A DNA stretch of 64,000 nt from Bombiscardovia coagulans. GTDB lineage: Bacteria > Actinomycetota > Actinomycetes > Actinomycetales > Bifidobacteriaceae. The number at the start of each line of letters is the position of its first letter. The stretch's first letter is position 1. The stretch lies in the NCBI RefSeq assembly GCF_002259585.1, contig NZ_MWWS01000004.1, positions 496,001-560,000 of the forward strand. Direction: 5' to 3'. A program made the translations under genes and the position numbers. Under the pieces are notes generated by a model. It had not been told where the DNA came from. It saw nothing but the letters and a program-made list of their open reading frames with translations, and did not search any database. Positions 57,117-64,000 of this stretch are shown piece after piece.

Positions 57117-58301
57117 ATGAACATGGAATTAAGAGATGTTTTTTCTGGGGTCCTAAACAGATATTTAGTAGAAAGCCAAACGCGGCAGATCGATAAGGAC
57201 ATTCGTACAGAGTTTTCTGATGTAATTCGATCATATCTTCCCTCTGAGAGGGAATACCTAGTCAAAGGATCCGCTGGTTCCGGAAGCAGAGCGCAAGTAC
57301 CATGGTTTTGCATATTTGACCAGCGAGTAACTAGCAAAGCCAGTGAGGGCTATTACTTAGTTTACTTATTTAAAACAGATATGACAGGATTTTACCTTTC
57401 ATTAAATCAGGCATGGACTCCATTCCGCAGCCACGAGGGTATAAAACTAGGACGGAAAAACTGTAGAAAAGTCTCAGAATGGCTCTGGGATATATTACAA
57501 AGTAAGAGGTATGTTACTTCTGACTTGCATGAACCTATCGATTTAGCTGGTTTAGGCAGGAGCGGTGATCTTGCTTCAGGTTACGAGGCGGGACATATTT
57601 GCGGACTGTATTACAGCAGTGAATCTCTGCCGGATGAAACTAGATTAAAAACAGATTTAGACCGAATGCTAACGGTCTATTCGAGATTGGTGAATCTGCT
57701 TATCGGAAGTTCTGATAAAGATCCGCTCAAGTCATATCAGGCAGTCGTTTCCGAAGTTTGTAATTCAGCCGAAAACCTTTCCAAAATGTTTCAAGATATA
57801 AAGACCCCACTGCCACCAGTCAGCAAGTTCAGAAAAATTGAGTTTCCCAGAATCAATCAACCATCTTCCAGTGCAAAGAGCAAAAGAAATAACTCCACCA
57901 AAGTTAATTACGCGCTGCGTCAGGAGCACAATACACGAGTTGGGTCTAAAGGCGAAACAGCAGCGATTGAATTACTAAAGCAATTATATCCGAAAAGAAA
58001 AATAGAACAGGTTTCTTCGAAAGATGACTCTTTAGGATACGACATACAAGTGAGTGGACAGACTCAAGGAGAAGAACTGTACGTAGAAGTCAAAACAACT
58101 AGCAGTAAGAGTCAGTACACTCCGTTTTTCATTTCAGCAAGAGAACTTGAACAAGCAAAAACATATGGAAGACGATTTTTACTACTGAGACTGTACGATA
58201 TCGATAGCAACCATCCGAGTTACTATATGATGACCGGTGATCAACTTGAACAACTTTCTATTACACCGGTCACATATATAGCAGAAGTTCCATACTCATA
58301 G
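57117..58301 (+). CDS. MrcB_N (DUF3578)-DUF3883 fusion protein, putative defence factor
   Basis: 394 residues from ATG at 57117 with AGGGAGAA eight bases upstream. N-terminal domain matches MrcB_N: VKGSAGSGSRAQVPWFCIFD and GYYLVYLF then FYLSLNQAW (residues 48-105). C-terminal domain (about 270-375) is DUF3883, a PD-(D/E)xK-like nuclease fold: GSKGE with Glu280, GYDI with Asp309 and VEVKTT with Glu324 and Lys326. MrcB_N belongs to McrBC-like restriction factors that read modified DNA. Composition is AT-rich against its surroundings and it stands alone, so horizontal transfer is likely. Confidence 0.82.
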   Translation: MNMELRDVFSGVLNRYLVESQTRQIDKDIRTEFSDVIRSYLPSEREYLVKGSAGSGSRAQVPWFCIFDQRVTSKASEGYYLVYLFKTDMTGFYLSLNQAWTPFRSHEGIKLGRKNCRKVSEWLWDILQSKRYVTSDLHEPIDLAGLGRSGDLASGYEAGHICGLYYSSESLPDETRLKTDLDRMLTVYSRLVNLLIGSSDKDPLKSYQAVVSEVCNSAENLSKMFQDIKTPLPPVSKFRKIEFPRINQPSSSAKSKRNNSTKVNYALRQEHNTRVGSKGETAAIELLKQLYPKRKIEQVSSKDDSLGYDIQVSGQTQGEELYVEVKTTSSKSQYTPFFISARELEQAKTYGRRFLLLRLYDIDSNHPSYYMMTGDQLEQLSITPVTYIAEVPYS

Positions 58302-58764
58302 TCTTGGAAATATGTAGATCATCGAAACGTAAATTTAGCAATAGTATGTTGCATCTATGCCCTCCACCAAAACCTTTTTTATCGTTAGCAATCTATTCAA
58401 AAACTGTAAACCCACACCTGAGAGTTTATGGTTTAGGTATTCTAACAAATTCTAGTAGCCACTAAGTGTCTCTGCTAATGTCAGGTAAGGCTGGTTAATA
58501 ATCTCTTTTATGCTCCCAGTCCAAGCACTTTTCTTGTACTGAAGCTACTAAAAATGGCACATGTCACCTGGTTTTAGAGGGAGGGTAAGTAGACTGTCTT
58601 ATAACACGAATTGCGATTTACTCATTTTATAGTTAAACTCCATTTTCGCGAGTAATCTCAAGGTCATCAAACAGAATACAGTATCAACTCAAATCAAAAA
58701 ACGATTCGTTACTTACTTTTCCAATATAAAAGGGCTCCGAGATGACTCCCGAAACCCTCACTTG
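58302..58764. other. AT-rich intergenic region beside tRNA-Ser(CGA)
   Basis: 463 bp, AT-rich, no credible gene. The terminator of the tRNA lies at its right end. No second copy of the tRNA 3' end was found in it or near 56400-57100. Confidence 0.45.
58726..58758 (-). terminator. Terminator of tRNA-Ser(CGA)
   Basis: Minus-strand stem AGGGTTTCGGG / CTCGGAGCCCT (with G-U pairs), 6-base loop, followed by TTTTATATT. Confidence 0.75.
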
Positions 58765-58850
58765 CGGATAAGGCGAGATTCGAACTCGCGGAGGGGGTTA
58801 CCCTCACACGCTTTCGAGGCGTGCTCCTTAGACCGCTCGGACACTTATCC
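58765..58850 (-). tRNA. tRNA-Ser, anticodon CGA
   Basis: Class II tRNA, 86 nt. Acceptor GGATAAG pairs with CTTATCC, discriminator G; anticodon stem-loop CACGCCTCGAAAGCGTG gives CGA (UCG codons); long variable arm GAGGGTAACCCCCTC-like; T-loop GAGTTCGAATCTC. CCA not encoded. Confidence 0.95.
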
Positions 58851-58950
58851 AGTCGCCCGCAGAGAAACCCATTCAGGCAACTGTACTATTATGCCACATG
58901 CAACCGACCGAACGTGATATGGGAAGCGATTTTGTCGAGCCCGAACAAAC

Positions 58951-59898
58951 TTACAAGGTACGTTTAGCACGGATAGCCTGTGCTCGTGAAGCCAACTGGT
59001 TATCAGGAGGATATGCGACATGCTCAAGGCTCAATCCACATGCTGCAACCGGACCGGTTGAGCCCTCACGAACTGGTTGAGCAACCTTATCCTTGAACCA
59101 TTCCAGATCCTGTTTTCCTAATCCCACACGCAGGCAGGCGTTAACCAAGGATCGAACCATGTTGTGAGCGAAAGCATCGGCAACAATAGTAAAGCAGACT
59201 AGTCCTGACTCGAGAATTGGTGCTTGATAAAATTGCGTTCTCTCAAGCGACGAGCTATTACTAACACGCTCCCAATGAGCATATTTTACCTTGCGTATAG
59301 TGGTCCCGCCAGGATTCGCTCGGGCGAAGGATCCGAAATCATGCAATCCAACAATTGATGCCGCAGCAACATTCATAGTTTCAATATCTAGTGGACCGTC
59401 AATATTTAACACAAAAGGACGCATACGAGGATCAACCACCGACAGGTTGTCACAAATACGATAGATATAGGTGCGTTCAAGTGCTGAAAATCGAGCGTCA
59501 AATCCTTCAGCGGCAACACTTATACGGTGTAGGGCAATATCTCGAGGAAGCACGTGCTGGAGTCTATGTTCTAAGGCTTGAACGGGAGAGCTATTGAGGT
59601 GACCCACACACCCTTCTATCGTCTCTCTCGGGATATCTAAATGGCAAACTTGGTGCGCAGCATGGACTCCTGTATCAGTGCGTCCCGCCACGACCAATTG
59701 TGGTACCCACGGATACTGAGACATTCCTGCATGTTCGGCAGATATGAAATGGTCTCCAGCAGGTAAGCGCAATACCTGAGTCAGACCAGCTTCTATCTCC
59801 CCTTGTACAGTTCTTAGATGACGCTGCTTTGCCCAGCCGTTGAAGTTACTACCATCATAAGCAAGGTCAATCCTGAGCCTCATCAGGTCTTCATTCAT
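58951..59898 (-). CDS. truA: tRNA pseudouridine-38/39/40 synthase
   Basis: 315 residues from ATG at 59898, GGAGG five bases upstream. Catalytic Asp in GRTDTGVHAAHQVCH; LRIDLAYDGSNFNGWAKQ at the start; DARFSALERTYIYRI and DAFAHNMVRSLVNACLRVG. Slightly longer than the usual 250-270 because of inserts between about 50-65 and 85-105. Modifies the tRNA anticodon arm. Sits after rplQ as in many actinobacteria, behind a terminator. Confidence 0.93.
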   Translation of the reverse strand: MNEDLMRLRIDLAYDGSNFNGWAKQRHLRTVQGEIEAGLTQVLRLPAGDHFISAEHAGMSQYPWVPQLVVAGRTDTGVHAAHQVCHLDIPRETIEGCVGHLNSSPVQALEHRLQHVLPRDIALHRISVAAEGFDARFSALERTYIYRICDNLSVVDPRMRPFVLNIDGPLDIETMNVAAASIVGLHDFGSFARANPGGTTIRKVKYAHWERVSNSSSLERTQFYQAPILESGLVCFTIVADAFAHNMVRSLVNACLRVGLGKQDLEWFKDKVAQPVREGSTGPVAACGLSLEHVAYPPDNQLASRAQAIRAKRTL

Positions 59899-59970
59899 TG
59901 ATACCTCCAAGTGCTTTTACTATCACAGTCCTGTGGAATTTGCTTCAGTGTGGACCAGAACAGTACCTTA

Positions 59971-60008
59971 TACAAAAGTGGACTGGGGCTTGATACCCCA
60001 GTCCACTT
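59971..60008 (-). terminator. Terminator of the rplQ operon
   Basis: Perfect 13-bp stem AAGTGGACTGGGG / CCCCAGTCCACTT, 7-base loop, minus strand followed by TTGTAT (TTTT with the stem end). Confidence 0.9.
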
Positions 60009-60049
60009 ACGTACAGTCAGTACTGAACATCAGCAGGAAGCGATTATGC

Positions 60050-60715
60050 TCACTTGCTACTGTCTTCAGCAGCCTCAGCAGCCTCAGCAGCTTCCTCTGC
60101 TACATCAGCATCTTCTTCGGCTTGAGCTTCAACTGCCTCATCCTTCTTGGCTTCTTTCTGCAAATCAACAGCAGCCTGATCAGCCGCTGCGACATTCTCG
60201 CCAGACTCGTTGGCTTCTACTGCTTGTTTCGTTGCATCTTCAGCCATACCCTCAGTGATAGCAGCTTCTGTAGCTGCTGCCATCTCTGTATCCTCTTCCT
60301 TGGCAGCCTGCTTAGTTGCAGCTTCAGCTTCGCGCACAGCGGCCTTCTTGGCCGATAATGGCTCGGTCACCAATTCAATAATTGCCTGTGGGGCATTATC
60401 GCCCTTGCGTGGAGCAATGTGGGTAATACGGGTGTAACCACCTTCACGCTGTTCCATCTGCTCGGCAATCTCAGTGAAGAGCTTATGAACGATGGACTTG
60501 TCACGAATAACACGCATGACTCGACGACGTGAACTTAAATCACCATGCTTAGCAAAGGTGATAAGACGCTCAGCGAGTGGGCGTAAACGCTTAGCCTTTG
60601 GTAGGGTCGTCGTAATACGGCCATGAGCAAACAGGCTGGTGGCCATGTTGGCCAGCATCAAACGCTCATGGGCTGGGCTGGAAGCCAGACGTGGGCCCTT
60701 TTTTGGTTGTGGCAT
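60050..60715 (-). CDS. rplQ: 50S ribosomal protein L17 with acidic C-terminal extension
   Basis: 221 residues from ATG at 60715, GGAG upstream. Residues 1-120 are the normal L17 ([56 protein letters not shown]). The remaining 100 residues are an Ala/Glu-rich, acidic, probably helical tail with repeated AEEA/AAEAAE blocks. Extended L17 is known in actinobacteria; this tail is on the long side. Confidence 0.95.
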   Translation of the reverse strand: MPQPKKGPRLASSPAHERLMLANMATSLFAHGRITTTLPKAKRLRPLAERLITFAKHGDLSSRRRVMRVIRDKSIVHKLFTEIAEQMEQREGGYTRITHIAPRKGDNAPQAIIELVTEPLSAKKAAVREAEAATKQAAKEEDTEMAAATEAAITEGMAEDATKQAVEANESGENVAAADQAAVDLQKEAKKDEAVEAQAEEDADVAEEAAEAAEAAEDSSK

Positions 60716-60787
60716 AATTTCTCCTTGTAATACTCCCTGCTTAGGTGGGCATTCGCCCAAACATCCAAGTAGGAAGACTTTTATAAT

Positions 60788-60823
60788 AGGGGCGGACGTT
60801 GTGCCGTATTACCATCCGCCCCT
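60788..60823 (-). terminator. Hairpin between rpoA and rplQ
   Basis: Stem AGGGGCGGA / TCCGCCCCT with an 18-base loop, 24 bp after the rpoA stop; followed on the minus strand by ATTATAAAAG. Could attenuate rplQ expression. Confidence 0.5.
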
Positions 60824-60846
60824 CAGTTAGACCCGCCTATGAGGTC

Positions 60847-61839
60847 TTAATCCTCTGGTGAAAAGAAGGTTCCACTCTCTAGGCTTGACGCGTCAAAGCC
60901 GAGAGGTGAGGGCTTTAATCCTAGACCCATACCTTCAAGCTTCTCCTTCACTTCGTCTATAGATTTCATTCCGAAGTTCCGAATATCAAGCAGGTCTTGT
61001 TCCGTGTGAGCAACAAGTTCGCCGATCGTATGAATGCCTTCACGCTTCAAACAATTGTAAGAACGCTGCGTGAGGTTCAAATCCTCAATAGGAACATTCA
61101 TCTCAGGGTCGGCTTCTTCTTGCACCGGCTCGGGACCAATCTCTACACCTTCGGCCTGGTCGTTCAAATCACGGCACAGACCGAACAGTTCTACCAACGT
61201 AGAGCCTGCAGAGGCAACAGCATCACGAGGTGTGATAGCAGGTTTTGTTTCCACATCTACGATCAGCCTGTCGAAGTCGGTACGCTGCTCAACGCGAGTA
61301 GCTTCTACCTTATATGATACTTTCAACACGGGTGAATAGATTGAATCGACAGGAATACGGCCGATTTCGTCAGAATCCTGCTTGTTGAGCTGTGCTTGTA
61401 CATACCCACGGCCACGCTCAACAGTGAACTCAATCTCAAGTTCACCATCTTCGGCGAGGTTCGCAATATGTAGGTCAGGGTTGGCAACAGTAACTCCAGC
61501 GGGAGGAGTAATATCTCCTGCGGTTGCTTCGCCCTTGCCGCTCTTACGCAAATACATGACGACCGGCTCGTCATACTCACTGGTAAGCACGATGTTCTTA
61601 ACATTGAGCAAGATTTCTGTCACGTCTTCTTCTACACCAGGAAGGGTAGTGAATTCGTGCAGAGCCCCAGTGATACGTACCGATGTAACGGCAGCACCTG
61701 GAATCGAGCTCAGCAGGGTACGACGCAAAGAGTTGCCTAGGGTATAGCCAAACCCAGGCTCTAGTGGCTCAATGGTAAACCTTGAACGCTGGGCATTGAC
61801 AACTTCTTCTGTAAGTGTCGGACGCTGTGCAATAAGCAC
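60847..61839 (-). CDS. rpoA: RNA polymerase alpha subunit
   Basis: 330 residues from GTG at 61839 with AAAGGA upstream. N-terminal assembly domain ([44 protein letters not shown]), linker, and C-terminal domain ([45 protein letters not shown]) that contacts activators and UP elements. Full length, standard position between rpsK and rplQ. Confidence 0.97.
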   Translation of the reverse strand: MLIAQRPTLTEEVVNAQRSRFTIEPLEPGFGYTLGNSLRRTLLSSIPGAAVTSVRITGALHEFTTLPGVEEDVTEILLNVKNIVLTSEYDEPVVMYLRKSGKGEATAGDITPPAGVTVANPDLHIANLAEDGELEIEFTVERGRGYVQAQLNKQDSDEIGRIPVDSIYSPVLKVSYKVEATRVEQRTDFDRLIVDVETKPAITPRDAVASAGSTLVELFGLCRDLNDQAEGVEIGPEPVQEEADPEMNVPIEDLNLTQRSYNCLKREGIHTIGELVAHTEQDLLDIRNFGMKSIDEVKEKLEGMGLGLKPSPLGFDASSLESGTFFSPED

Positions 61840-61915
61840 TGTTCTTATCCTTTCAGCTCAAATCGATGGTGCACTCACCGATCATCGCGGGTGGATGTTA
61901 ATGGTTTTCTAGTGC

Positions 61916-62314
61916 TCAGACGCGACGGCGCTTGGGTGGACGGACACCGTTATGTGCCTGTGGGGTTACATCAGAGATGGAACCAACCTCGAGTCCAGCA
62001 GACTGCAGGGAACGGATAGCGGTCTCACGACCGGAACCTGGGCCCTTAACAAAGACGTCAACCTTCTTGACGCCATGCTCCATGGCCTTACGTGCTGCCG
62101 ACTCAGCAGCCATACCAGCTGCGTAAGGGGTTGACTTACGTGAACCCTTGAAGCCGACGTCACCACCTGAAGCCCAAGCGACTACTGCGCCAGATGGGTC
62201 AGTAATTGAGACGATAGTGTTGTTGAACGTAGACTTAATATGCGCTTGCCCGACGGGAACCGACTTGCGATCCCTACGACGAGGTTTGCGCGTGGCCTGC
62301 TTTGTTGCTGCCAT
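61916..62314 (-). CDS. rpsK: 30S ribosomal protein S11
   Basis: 132 residues. Typical S11: [58 protein letters not shown] and the end PPKRRRV. Part of the 30S platform. 78 bp after rpsM. Confidence 0.97.
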   Translation of the reverse strand: MAATKQATRKPRRRDRKSVPVGQAHIKSTFNNTIVSITDPSGAVVAWASGGDVGFKGSRKSTPYAAGMAAESAARKAMEHGVKKVDVFVKGPGSGRETAIRSLQSAGLEVGSISDVTPQAHNGVRPPKRRRV

Positions 62315-62392
62315 TGATCCTCGTTTCCTTTAACGATTAAGATTACTTATTTGCTGATCGGAGGAGTACTGAAACTCCACCTGTTACGACCC

Positions 62393-62770
62393 CTACTTGG
62401 TCGCCTTCTTCTTTCCGGCGACTGTGCGCTTTGGTCCCTTGCGGGTACGGGCGTTGGTCTTAGTGCGCTGACCACGTACAGGGAGTCCCCTGCGGTGGCG
62501 CTGGCCCTGATAGCAATTAATCTGGATCTTCCGGCGAATGTCAGCGTCAATCTCACGACGCAGATCACCCTCGATCTTGTAGTTGCCTTCGAGGTAATCA
62601 CGCAGCGTTACTAGCTGCTCATCCGTGAGATCCTTGACGCGAATATCTGGGCTGATGCCCGTTGCGGCAAGAGTTTCTTTCGCACGAGTGCGACCCACAC
62701 CAAAGATGTAGGTGAGAGCTATCTCAATGCGCTTCTCATTGGGGATGTCGACTCCGGCAAGACGTGCCAT
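62393..62770 (-). CDS. rpsM: 30S ribosomal protein S13
   Basis: 125 residues from ATG at 62770 with AAGGA upstream. [21 protein letters not shown], helix-turn-helix [32 protein letters not shown] and a basic tail. Contacts the 50S subunit (B1 bridge). 129 bp after rpmJ, with a GGCCCGGGCC palindrome in the spacer. Confidence 0.97.
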   Translation of the reverse strand: MARLAGVDIPNEKRIEIALTYIFGVGRTRAKETLAATGISPDIRVKDLTDEQLVTLRDYLEGNYKIEGDLRREIDADIRRKIQINCYQGQRHRRGLPVRGQRTKTNARTRKGPKRTVAGKKKATK

Positions 62771-62899
62771 GCTCGATTCCTTCTGTTTACGCAGGTCGTG
62801 CACCAAATCGTCCGAATGCTCGGCCCGGGCCTGCGTGCTCGGGGTTCAGTCTCTCGACTGTGATTTGACGCCTATTGAATTATGCCGATGGAAATCTGC

Positions 62900-63013
62900 T
62901 CAGCCTTGGCGCTGCTTATGACGCGGGTTGGTGCAGATCACCATGACGCGGCCGTGACGACGGATCACGCGGCAGTTCTCGCAGATCCTCTTCACACTAG
63001 GGCTGACCTTCAT
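62900..63013 (-). CDS. rpmJ: 50S ribosomal protein L36
   Basis: 37 residues: [20 protein letters not shown] start, with the zinc-finger pattern C-x2-C...C-x4-H (Cys11, Cys14, Cys27, His32). Full family length. It lies 23 bp after infA, the normal place. Confidence 0.96.
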   Translation of the reverse strand: MKVSPSVKRICENCRVIRRHGRVMVICTNPRHKQRQG

Positions 63014-63036
63014 GGTTTTCCTTTGCTTCTTGTACC

Positions 63037-63255
63037 TTACTTATACCGGTACGTAATACGACCCCGGTTCAAATCATAAGGACTCATTTCAAGAACTACC
63101 CTATCCTGTGGCAGAATACGGATGTAATTCTTGCGCATCTTCCCAGATATGGTAGCTAGAACGATGTGCTTATTCTCAAGTTCGACCCGGAACATTGCAT
63201 TGGGCAACGCTTCCACGACCCGACCTTCAACTTCTATCACACCGTCTTTTGCCAT
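63037..63255 (-). CDS. infA: Translation initiation factor IF-1
   Basis: 72 residues, full length: [60 protein letters not shown] and the end [10 protein letters not shown]-fold protein that binds the A site. First gene of the infA-rpmJ-rpsM-rpsK-rpoA-rplQ group. Confidence 0.97.
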   Translation of the reverse strand: MAKDGVIEVEGRVVEALPNAMFRVELENKHIVLATISGKMRKNYIRILPQDRVVLEMSPYDLNRGRITYRYK

Positions 63256-63299
63256 GAGCCTTCAATCCGTCCGTTGGCTGATTACTTAACGTATCTTAA

Positions 63300-63352
63300 G
63301 ACACGCCAACTTGCTAGTATAGCACTCTTTTTATTGCATTGCTAGGCGTGTC
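63300..63352 (-). promoter_or_regulatory. Promoter region of infA within an inverted repeat
   Basis: On the minus strand TATACT (63316-63321) is a good -10 element about 60 bp before the infA start; the -35 is weak. It lies between the arms of an 8-bp inverted repeat GACACGCC / GGCGTGTC (63300-63307 and 63345-63352). Confidence 0.45.
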
Positions 63353-63404
63353 GTCCTGATCCGTTAAGACCATGTCCTCTACCCGATATCTCATTCCTAC
63401 TATC

Positions 63405-63443
63405 AGAAAATGCTGCCGATGAAACAGTGTTCTTCGGCAGCAT
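63405..63443 (-). terminator. Terminator of the small heat-shock gene
   Basis: Perfect 10-bp stem ATGCTGCCGA / TCGGCAGCAT, 14-base loop, followed on the minus strand by TTTCTG, 18 bp after the stop. Confidence 0.85.
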
Positions 63444-63461
63444 GTATCGTTAGAACAACAA

Positions 63462-63917
63462 TCAGCCTTCGATTGCAATGGTTTTCTTATTCTCAACAGG
63501 CGCAACGGAGTCCTTGGGGACACTTAGGTGCAAGGTGCCATTTTCAAACTTTGCATGAATATCAGTGTCTCTTATATTCCGCCCAACATAGAAACTGCGA
63601 GAGCATGAACCTGTGTAGCGCTCACGACGGATCCACTTACCATCATCATCCTGCGATCCCTGCTCACTTTGCTTTTCAGCTGCGACCACCAGATAACCAT
63701 CTTCGAGATGTACGTTAACATCATCCTTGGTGAAGCCCGGCATATCGATGTCTAACTCGTATTTACCGTCCTTATCGCGAACATCCGTGTTCATCATATG
63801 AGAAGGAACCACCCGATTGCTACTAGAGCGGCGGTTATCGCCCCAGTTATTGAAGAAGGGATCCTCGAAGAAATCGTTAAAAATTGAATTGCTCATCAGA
63901 GCTGGAAGCATTGCCAT
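63462..63917 (-). CDS. Hsp20/alpha-crystallin small heat-shock protein
   Basis: 151 residues from ATG at 63917 with AAGGAG eight bases upstream (a GTG further up overlaps that site). N-terminal head MAMLPALMSNSIFNDFFEDP, alpha-crystallin domain (about 40-140): YELDIDMPGFTKDDVNVHLEDG, RRERYTGSCSRSFYVG and the LSVPK end. ATP-independent chaperone that holds unfolding proteins. Monocistronic. Confidence 0.94.
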   Translation of the reverse strand: MAMLPALMSNSIFNDFFEDPFFNNWGDNRRSSSNRVVPSHMMNTDVRDKDGKYELDIDMPGFTKDDVNVHLEDGYLVVAAEKQSEQGSQDDDGKWIRRERYTGSCSRSFYVGRNIRDTDIHAKFENGTLHLSVPKDSVAPVENKKTIAIEG

Positions 63918-63976
63918 AATACTCACTCCTTAGCGTGAAACACTGAACTGCCCTAAGCAAGAAGGTACTTTCATTT

Positions 63977-63994
63977 CCTTGCCGGTTAGCAAGG
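63977..63994. repeat. Inverted repeat upstream of hsp20
   Basis: CCTTGC, 6 bases, GCAAGG, 60 bp before the hsp20 start. It could be an operator or the end of the next transcript; it is not the CIRCE or HAIR consensus. Confidence 0.35.
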
Positions 63995-64000
63995 CAAAAG

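Noticed and set aside
63918-64000. CIRCE or HAIR operator for hsp20
   Set aside because: The inverted repeat CCTTGC-N6-GCAAGG matches neither consensus.
1-64000. CRISPR arrays, insertion sequences, prophage genes, rRNA
   Set aside because: No regular spaced repeats, transposase or phage structural gene was seen on either strand.

Overview
The window is a piece of a bifidobacterial chromosome (Actinomycetota, Bifidobacteriaceae). This rests on gene content and order: infA-rpmJ-rpsM-rpsK-rpoA-rplQ-truA, nusA-infB-rbfA-truB-ribF, a 29-residue bS22-type ribosomal protein, rpiA and radA close together, PspC-type stress regulators, and several conserved bifidobacterial hypothetical genes. Base composition looks to be in the mid to high forties for G+C (estimated by eye), which is low for the family and would fit an insect-gut lineage such as Bombiscardovia. 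That genus-level remark is inference.

Layout. 1-8.8 kb: the end of an MFS exporter, a TPR-DUF4037 protein, an inserted four-gene ABC exporter operon on the minus strand, a DUF4125 gene and a secreted or membrane hydrolase. 8.8-13.6 kb: a divergent envelope-stress locus (PspC membrane protein and partner against a PspC-histidine kinase and a LuxR-type regulator). 13.6-17.3 kb: HAD phosphatase, glycerol dehydrogenase, a Fic/Doc toxin with a Panacea-domain antitoxin, and tRNA-Ser(UGA). 17.3-24.7 kb: a complete ECF transporter, serS, the two-subunit L-serine dehydratase and a lipid kinase. 24.7-31.4 kb: pgm, RNase HI with a long tail, rpiA, the bS22 gene and radA. 31.4-37.8 kb: a divergent adenosylhomocysteinase homologue paired with an S-adenosylhomocysteine/methylthioadenosine-type deaminase, a cupin, and an amino-acid ABC importer. 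37.9-45.1 kb: the translation operon nusA to ribF. 45.2-47.8 kb: a lipoprotein, an SPFH protein and a small ribbon-helix-helix protein. 47.9-56.4 kb: carbohydrate genes (ribokinase, ribulose-phosphate epimerase, LacI regulator, galactitol-type PTS EIIC; then a GH3 beta-glucosidase with an MFS sugar porter). 56.4-58.8 kb: an AT-rich island with one MrcB_N-DUF3883 protein next to tRNA-Ser(CGA). 58.9-64 kb: truA, rplQ, rpoA, rpsK, rpsM, rpmJ, infA and a small heat-shock protein.

The most interesting points are these. (1) The AHCY homologue seems to have lost several catalytic histidines and an aspartate of true adenosylhomocysteinases, yet sits beside a deaminase, suggesting S-inosylhomocysteine or another nucleoside as substrate. 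(2) The DUF4037 and DUF4125 genes look like an uncharacterised pair separated by an ABC operon. (3) Both tRNA-Ser genes carry an accessory defence-like gene on their 3' side: Panacea-Fic/Doc at one, MrcB_N-DUF3883 at the other. (4) An orphan galactitol-type EIIC with no EIIA or EIIB is grouped with a sugar kinase, an epimerase and a LacI regulator, with two matching palindromic operators upstream. No insertion sequence, prophage, rRNA or CRISPR array was seen.
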